Shown: one piece after another, positions 7,401 to 10,489 of the stretch
Position numbering within the stretch: the first letter of the stretch is position 1
Layout: each line of letters opens with the position of its first letter
From: Anammoximicrobium sp032229885
Lineage (GTDB): Bacteria > Planctomycetota > Planctomycetia > Pirellulales > Pirellulaceae
NCBI GenBank assembly: GCA_032229885.1
Contig: JAVYAJ010000188.1
Span: 1 to 10,489, forward strand
DNA: 10,489 nt
Direction: 5' to 3'
Made by a program: the position numbers and the translations under genes
The notes under the pieces: model-generated
What the model was told of the DNA's origin: nothing
The model's input: the letters and a program-made list of their open reading frames with translations, nothing else
The model's database searches: none

Positions 7401-8279
7401 CAGCGCGGCGAGCTGCGCGCGCAGCGCGGTGTGGCGATCGCCCAAGGCGCGCTGGATCGCAGACTCGTCGCAGCGCGTCGCGACCGCGTCCGCGAACCAC
7501 TGCAAATGGTTGCGGTTTCGATTGCCCAGATCGTCGACGAAGCTGGCGCAGGCGGCGGGAAAGTCGGCGGCGATCTGCTGCCAGAGCGAGGGCAGCACGT
7601 CCGGATCATCGAACTGCACTTTGAACCGCGCGGCCCCGATCGGGCGAGCGGCGTCCATACCCACCCACGCTTCGAACCGCTCGAACTTGCCGTCCAGCGG
7701 GTAATAGACATCGCTGTCGGCGTGAACCCAGATCCCATGGTCGAACTTTCGTTGGCCGATCTGCAGCGGCTGGTTTTGCCAGTTCTTGTCGACCAGCAAC
7801 TGGCCCCATCCCACGCGGATGGAAAACGGCTTGAGGTCTCCCAATCGGGTCGCCGATCCATCGCTCGCGACCAGCCGAGCCTCGCCCCAGATATGGCAGT
7901 TGCCTCCGCCCTGTTCCAGAACGGTCGCCAAGTGCAGCCAGCGCGCACCGGCCACGCTGACCGATAGTTGCTGTCCGGGTCCATCGCCCGGAATCAGATC
8001 AGTGGCCATCCCCGACATGCGAGGCCCCGCCGAGCGTGCGTTTTCCGATTGCCGGAATCGCAGATAATTGGCCCGTGTGGCTCGCATGGTTTCGGCCCAC
8101 GTGTCGCGTCGCTCGTACAATGGCGCGTCGTGCAATGGCGCGCTCGGCTCGCCAGCGCCGAGGAAACCGCCGCCCGCGGTAGCCGCCGCCAGGACGGTGG
8201 CAAGCACAAATCGACGGATCGCCGTGGCGCGACCGATCGCGGTGGCGCGACTGATGGAAAGGTCGCCTTGGTTCGACAT
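4458..8279 (-). CDS. exported HzsA-related dihaem protein with NPCBM domain and beta-propeller, 1273 aa
   Basis: Large secreted c-type cytochrome-like protein related to the alpha subunit of hydrazine synthase (HzsA-related family of planctomycetes). A basic N-region (R11, R17, R22, R23) precedes a hydrophobic stretch at 24-42, read as a signal peptide. Residues about 100-225 fit an NPCBM/NEW2 domain (FDHGIWVHADSDVYYPLDG at 179-197). Residues 230-560 look largely helical. Residues about 570-890 have PD40/propeller features (DGSGLAQLTDGGWNDFDP, ISERRGG). From 860 to 1110 the sequence has the pattern of the HZS-alpha middle domain (YGSLILIDPR, ITPEVGFPES, SEDYYLCVYD, LGTVPVEADGSAHF). Haem c sites are CVGCH at 1110-1114 and CVECH at 1162-1166. 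The ATG at 8279 has an AGGAGG seven bases upstream, which outweighs an in-frame start 30 codons further up. It is the first gene of an operon with the kinase. The reaction is unknown: electron transfer or redox chemistry in the periplasm, possibly at a glycan surface, is inferred. Confidence 0.9.
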   Translation of the reverse strand: MSNQGDLSISRATAIGRATAIRRFVLATVLAAATAGGGFLGAGEPSAPLHDAPLYERRDTWAETMRATRANYLRFRQSENARSAGPRMSGMATDLIPGDGPGQQLSVSVAGARWLHLATVLEQGGGNCHIWGEARLVASDGSATRLGDLKPFSIRVGWGQLLVDKNWQNQPLQIGQRKFDHGIWVHADSDVYYPLDGKFERFEAWVGMDAARPIGAARFKVQFDDPDVLPSLWQQIAADFPAACASFVDDLGNRNRNHLQWFADAVATRCDESAIQRALGDRHTALRAQLAALQADKPPSDDPRWLDLYRRACRLREGVHSTERIWLGDLRRLLENRFTELATSQTPVEDPQWDALLAQVDRIGQTLSPAPTIELSSLAMTIDTLRRAMPNRMQGLEQLAARQAAGAARWSAVLSAVASGDPTALAQLSPLADEIQAFRRSLLLAVRGMPEFLAAPAHAGLEREWREQFASLQLDLRNRGRLAQLAAETHRGESLVADDDRDPLDIVLRRADALLNDLRRMPDAPRLDDWAQELAEIRAAAAAIDPRQVEARYVAFADACRVRRQIALRNPLLSFTDIVFIKRHRALFNHMCDQYYGMAATPGGGLYVLEDAFGPSPRVRDVLADAVVPRGRLAGQRLSGGSSKPPSLRFDGMGNLSGEPTEGGSFLSPDLSCDGRQLAFAYVECRGDTEHRHHTNPAEGHWDAGRCYHIFTVGVDGSGLAQLTDGGWNDFDPCWLPNGRIAFISERRGGYLRCGRVCPTYTLYDMAPDGGDITCLSFHETNEWHPSVTNDGLIVWTRWDYVDRHGCTAHAPWVTTLDGRDPRPVHGNYAPRNLRPDMELDCRAIPGSERLIATAAPHHGQAYGSLILIDPRAPDDDAMGPVRRITPEVGFPESQGGAQVYGTPWALSEDYYLCVYDAAMQADAGIQGGRFIPGNYGIYLVDAFGNRELIYRDPEIGCLSPIPLRARPMPRVAVELTQRGPETDPAQRPSLAPSECQPEGTLALVNVYEGLKPWPAGTQITHLRVLQLLPMTVPSGEPPHETALRQAWARDSVVPVRYVLGTVPVEADGSAHFTAPANRELFFQALDAQGLAVQSMRSATHLRAGEHLMCVGCHTSKSRSPLPTMAMPLALARPPSRIEPDVDGSNPFSYPRLVQPVLDRHCVECHADQADRAPNLGREPLVGRWYASYANLVDKYGFTDYADGYRTLPGRFGARASKLYALLQQGHYDVNLPADDLHRLTLWLDCASMFYGVYEREGAEAQLRGEIVRPTLE
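8217..8252 (-). repeat. 18-base tandem duplication in the signal-peptide region
   Basis: Two 18-base units (8217-8234 and 8235-8252) differ at two positions. They lie in frame in the basic N-region of the HzsA-related protein and encode the doubled RATAI segment at residues 11-21. The duplication lengthens the region before the hydrophobic core of the signal peptide. Confidence 0.85.
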
Positions 8280-8287
8280 CTTGCGGC
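8280..8287 (-). promoter_or_regulatory. start-deciding ribosome binding site
   Basis: The minus strand reads AGGAGG shortly before the ATG at 8279 (plus-strand CCTCCT at about 8287-8292, seven-base spacer). This is the strongest Shine-Dalgarno sequence in the window. It fixes the start of the HzsA-related gene 30 codons inside the longest possible frame. Confidence 0.75.
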
Positions 8288-8371
8288 CTCCTATTGGGTT
8301 TCCCACGACGCGCACCGACATAGATTGTCCGACGGGCTTCAGCCGGGTCTGGCGGCTGACAGCAGGCATTT

Positions 8372-8400
8372 AGTCAATAGGAAGTGCTCCAAGAAGTCAA
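8372..8400 (-). promoter_or_regulatory. possible promoter of the HzsA-related/kinase operon
   Basis: On the minus strand two TTGACT hexamers (8395-8400 and 8372-8377) are separated by exactly 17 bases. The first could be a -35 box, with the AT-rich TATTGACTAAAT region as an imperfect -10. The paired hexamers could instead be binding sites of a regulator. They lie 93-121 bases upstream of the start codon. Confidence 0.25.
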
Positions 8401-8952
8401 GAAGAAAACCACCTGGCCGTCTGCGTCGGTCGTCAACATCAAGGACGAAGCCTGGGGTTTTACGGCGGGCCGAAGGCCCATGTTGCAAAAGGAAGCGGCG
8501 CTACCCGCCGAGGTGGAAAGTATTCGGGACAGCACGAAGATCGCATACAGAAGGAGAAGGCCGCATTCCGCCAGAACACCACGCGAGTCGAACAGACTCG
8601 CACCGAGTGCCGTCGGCGACAAGAAATGTGCGCCGTCGTCCGGCAGGAATGCCCGCGTCAGCGTCGCGGTCCATGCAGCAAGGGCACGCGAGCAAGAGGC
8701 CGCCTCGAGCGACCAGGCGCCCCGTGGCCGCGGCAGCGTGCCGCAGGACTGCCGTGGATGGCGACGAGCGATCGACACGGCGTCGGAAGCCGGATAGGTG
8801 CGGAACCTGAGGATGTACGTGCTCTTGCGAGCAACCGACGCCCGATCGTTTGGACGACGCGCTCGTGCGTTGTCCAAACGTGATTTTCCCGTAGCCGCAC
8901 TCGCCAGCGCGTCCGTCTCCAGAGGGCTGGCAACCGCGGCTACTCTTGCCAT
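8374..8952 (-). CDS. weak hypothetical ORF downstream of sodA, 192 aa
   Basis: This frame starts 17 bases after the superoxide dismutase stop codon, with AAGG four bases upstream of its ATG. That fits a second gene in a sod transcript. The product is Ala/Ser/Arg-rich, with one plausible membrane segment at about residues 128-147 (CGLLLLYAIFVLSRILS) and no recognised domain. Against it: a long inverted repeat (8847-8880) lies inside it, its first half has random-looking composition, and a plus-strand frame across 8384-8797 is equally open with similar third-position GC. It may be non-coding sequence. If it is real, the ORF would overlap the putative promoter of the next operon. Confidence 0.2.
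   Translation of the reverse strand: MARVAAVASPLETDALASAATGKSRLDNARARRPNDRASVARKSTYILRFRTYPASDAVSIARRHPRQSCGTLPRPRGAWSLEAASCSRALAAWTATLTRAFLPDDGAHFLSPTALGASLFDSRGVLAECGLLLLYAIFVLSRILSTSAGSAASFCNMGLRPAVKPQASSLMLTTDADGQVVFFLTSWSTSY
8847..8880. repeat. long hairpin (14-base stem, 6-base loop)
   Basis: CGTTTGGACGACGC (8847-8860) and GCGTTGTCCAAACG (8867-8880) form an inverted repeat with one non-Watson-Crick position, around the loop GCTCGT. That position is a G-U pair in plus-strand RNA but a C-A mismatch in minus-strand RNA. The hairpin lies 90 bases after the sod stop codon. No T-run follows on the minus strand; on the plus strand TGATTTTC follows. It could be a processing or stability element, a weak terminator, or an operator-like palindrome. 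Confidence 0.7.
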
Positions 8953-8969
8953 CAAGCCTTGACGATCCG

Positions 8970-9617
8970 CTAGCCCGAGCAACCGCAGTCACTCTTGACG
9001 GCTGCAAAACGCGCAGCCACGGCATCCCAGTTGACCACGTTCCAGAACGCGGCGATGTAGTCCGGCCGTCGATTCTGGTACTTGAGATAGTAGGCGTGCT
9101 CCCACACGTCCAGGCCGAGGATCGGCGTGCCGGCCAGCCCTGCCACGGCGGCGCCCATCAACGGGCTGTCCTGGTTCGCCGTCGAGCCGACCGCCAGCTT
9201 GCCGTCGGCGCCGACCACCAGCCATGCCCAGCCGCTACCGAACCGCTTGGCGGCGGCGTCGTTGAATGCCGCTCGCAGTTTGTCCAGGCCACCTAGATCC
9301 GCAGCGATGGCGGCTGCTAGGTCGCCCGACGGCTCGCCGCCGGCGTGGGGGCCAAGGATGGTCCAGAACAGCGAATGGTTGGCGTGACCGCCGCCGTTGT
9401 TGCGGACCGTGGTCTGGATGTTCGCGGGCACGGAACTGATGTCCGTGATCAACGCTTCGACCGTCTTGCTTTCCAAATCCGTGCCGGCGATCGCCGCGTT
9501 GACGTTGTTGATATACGCCTGGTGATGCTTCGTATGGTGAATCTCCATGGTTCGCGCGTCGATGTGCGGCTCGAGCGCATCGTAGGCGTACGGAAGCGAC
9601 GGTAGGGTGTAAGCCAT
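8970..9617 (-). CDS. sodA: superoxide dismutase, Mn-type (Fe/Mn family), 215 aa
   Basis: Converts superoxide to oxygen and hydrogen peroxide, most likely in the cytosol since no signal peptide is present. The whole protein is colinear with the Fe/Mn family. Metal ligands are His27 (in MEIHHTKHHQAY), His81 (in NHSLFW), Asp170 and His174 (in LDVWEHAYY). His31 and Tyr35 are the substrate-gateway residues. GGGH at 75-78 and Gln149 in TANQDSPL are the manganese-type arrangement; iron enzymes carry the active-site Gln at the first position instead. Manganese is therefore expected, though cambialistic use cannot be excluded. The C-terminus ends in an extra Cys-Gly-Cys (211-213), which is not part of the usual core. 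The ATG at 9617 has AAAGG eight bases upstream. It probably has its own promoter at about 9709-9735. Confidence 0.97.
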   Translation of the reverse strand: MAYTLPSLPYAYDALEPHIDARTMEIHHTKHHQAYINNVNAAIAGTDLESKTVEALITDISSVPANIQTTVRNNGGGHANHSLFWTILGPHAGGEPSGDLAAAIAADLGGLDKLRAAFNDAAAKRFGSGWAWLVVGADGKLAVGSTANQDSPLMGAAVAGLAGTPILGLDVWEHAYYLKYQNRRPDYIAAFWNVVNWDAVAARFAAVKSDCGCSG

Positions 9618-9657
9618 CTGTTACCTTTCTCGGCAAACAAAAAGTAAACGGGTCGCA

Positions 9658-9697
9658 TCGACAGCATGTCGACGCGGGTGGCCCGGCAACCGGGCCA
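9658..9697 (-). promoter_or_regulatory. two adjacent hairpins in the sodA leader
   Basis: A perfect six-base stem with three-base loop (TCGACA 9658-9663, TGTCGA 9667-9672) is followed by a perfect eight-base stem with three-base loop (TGGCCCGG 9679-9686, CCGGGCCA 9690-9697). Both lie between the putative -10 box and the sodA ribosome binding site. They could affect mRNA stability or serve as regulator sites; which one is not known. Confidence 0.5.
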
Positions 9698-9708
9698 AAC
9701 ATCGCTCT

Positions 9709-9735
9709 ATTGTAGGCGGCTGGGCAACCCGGCAA
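9709..9735 (-). promoter_or_regulatory. possible sodA promoter
   Basis: The minus strand reads TTGCCG (9730-9735), 15 bases, then TACAAT (9709-9714). The -10 match is good, while the -35 and spacing are weak. It lies about 92 bases upstream of the sodA start. Confidence 0.35.
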
Positions 9736-9997
9736 ACCGGGCTTGGATGGCCCGCGTTATTTTCCGCGGTCGTGTGTGCGCAACCGGCTGATACGGCGCA
9801 CGTTACGGATTCGCCCCGAGACTCGTTTCACAGGCATGGAAGCGGCCTTTTGCAAAGGCGTCGAGCCGCCGAGGGACGCGCGTTCGGCCCTTTGCGTCGT
9901 CACGCGTTTCGTGTGAGTGTCTTCGACGTCTAGAAGTTGGGCTCGAGGCACATCCCGGGGGCAAGTTTCGTCTGGCAATGCGTCACTGCCCAAAAAC
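9736..9997. other. intergenic spacer, no convincing gene
   Basis: A 78-residue minus-strand frame (9757-9993) is open but is basic and featureless, with no ribosome binding site that I trust. The notable structure is a perfect GCCTTT-TGC-AAAGGC hairpin at 9845-9859. Its GCAAAGG arm could instead pair with CCTTTGC at 9888-9894. Confidence 0.5.
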
Positions 9998-10178
9998 AGC
10001 GAGGAAAGCCGCGGAGCACGCGGAAGACGCAGGAGGCACGGAACCTAGCGCAGCCCGCAGCCGCAACCAAACAAGGGCTGAGAAATATTGGGGAGGACCA
10101 TGGATCACGCGAATGAAGACATCGCGTCTAATCGTTTGTCTTCATACCGGCTATCCGTGTCCATCCGCCGTGATTCGC
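9998..10178. repeat. dispersed-type intergenic repeat, left block
   Basis: Positions 9998-10041 carry a purine-rich motif built on GCGGAGCACGCGGAAGACGC. Positions 10101-10178 form an imperfect long palindrome: ATGAAGACA (10113-10121) pairs exactly with TGTCTTCAT (10137-10145), and the flanks continue as degenerate inverted copies of the 'atccgtgtccatccg' motif. I recognise these word families from non-coding dispersed repeats of planctomycetes and other environmental bacteria, from memory rather than from a search. Confidence 0.6.
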
Positions 10179-10215
10179 CTGTCACGTCTCTCCCGACTAC
10201 GAGGGGCGCCGAGAT

Positions 10216-10331
10216 CTCAGCGTCCTCAGCGTCTCTGCGTTTCCCAAACGTATTTCCGTATTTTCATGTAGCCCGGCCAGTTCGCCCGCGCAAGGACGTC
10301 CATGAAACGCAGGGACGCAGAGGACACAGAG
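10216..10331. repeat. inverted repeat pair of a dispersed element
   Basis: The 28-base arm at 10216-10243 (starting CTCAGCGTCCTCAGCGTC) and the reverse complement of 10304-10331 agree at 24 of 28 positions. A 60-base centre separates them. Neither arm belongs to a gene. The motif matches the 'cagcgtcctctgcgtctctgcg' family of intergenic repeats. Confidence 0.75.
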
Positions 10332-10442
10332 CTACTGCAAGCACAAGACGTAATCCTTCAACAGCTTAACTCTGTCGCTGCCCGAAAACATTGTCAAAAT
10401 TTCATGATGTTTCAGGTTAGTAGCACAGACGACCGGAAGCGT

Positions 10443-10489
10443 GTTGGCCGAAGGCCATCACCAACGTAGCCTGGGGCAACGCCCCAGGA
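10443..10489. repeat. double-hairpin intergenic repeat, cut by the window end
   Basis: TGGCC-GAA-GGCCA (10445-10457) and CCTGGGGC-AAC-GCCCCAGG (10470-10488) are two perfect hairpins in tandem. The outer bases GTTGG and CCAAC also pair around the first one. I recall this word order from multi-copy non-coding repeats in planctomycetes. The element may continue past the right edge. It could work as a bidirectional terminator or an mRNA-end stabiliser. Confidence 0.65.

Noticed and set aside
8280..8369. Longer start of the HzsA-related protein, 30 codons upstream
   Set aside because: It would put extra residues before the signal peptide, while the ATG at 8279 has a near-perfect AGGAGG at good spacing.
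9978..10271. 97-residue plus-strand frame
   Set aside because: It is composed of the dispersed repeat modules and has no ribosome binding site or domain.

Overview
The window is GC-rich and suggests a member of the Planctomycetes, probably of Pirellulales type. The reasons are the family mix (a Tat-exported Gfo/Idh/MocA oxidoreductase, a large exported NPCBM and hydrazine-synthase-alpha-like dihaem protein, a soluble Hanks-type kinase, a HEAT-repeat protein) and intergenic repeats of a kind I recall from planctomycete genomes. I could not compare against a database, so the lineage is an inference. Every convincing gene lies on the minus strand, so transcription runs from right to left.

From right to left: 9618-10489 has no credible gene. 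It holds two dispersed-type repeat blocks, a hairpin-rich stretch and the probable promoter and leader of the next gene. At 8970-9617 is a cytosolic manganese-type superoxide dismutase. At 8280-8969 is a 690-base interval with one weak ORF, a long hairpin and a possible promoter. At 4458-8279 is a 1273-residue exported protein joining a signal peptide, an NPCBM domain, a long helical region, a beta-propeller and a hydrazine-synthase-alpha-like region with two CXXCH haem sites. Seven bases later comes a 480-residue Ser/Thr kinase (3008-4450) with a YbjN-like C-terminus; the two are almost certainly one operon. After a spacer with a heptanucleotide tandem repeat come the Gfo/Idh/MocA oxidoreductase (1114-2478) and, 304 bases further, the HEAT-repeat protein (240-809). 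The left edge carries a 15-base tandem repeat.

No tRNA, rRNA, insertion sequence, CRISPR array or phage gene was found. The part most worth following up is the 4458-8279 / 3008-4450 pair. An HzsA-related dihaem protein with a carbohydrate-binding-type N-terminal module is translated next to a soluble signalling kinase, in a genome segment with no other sign of anammox metabolism.
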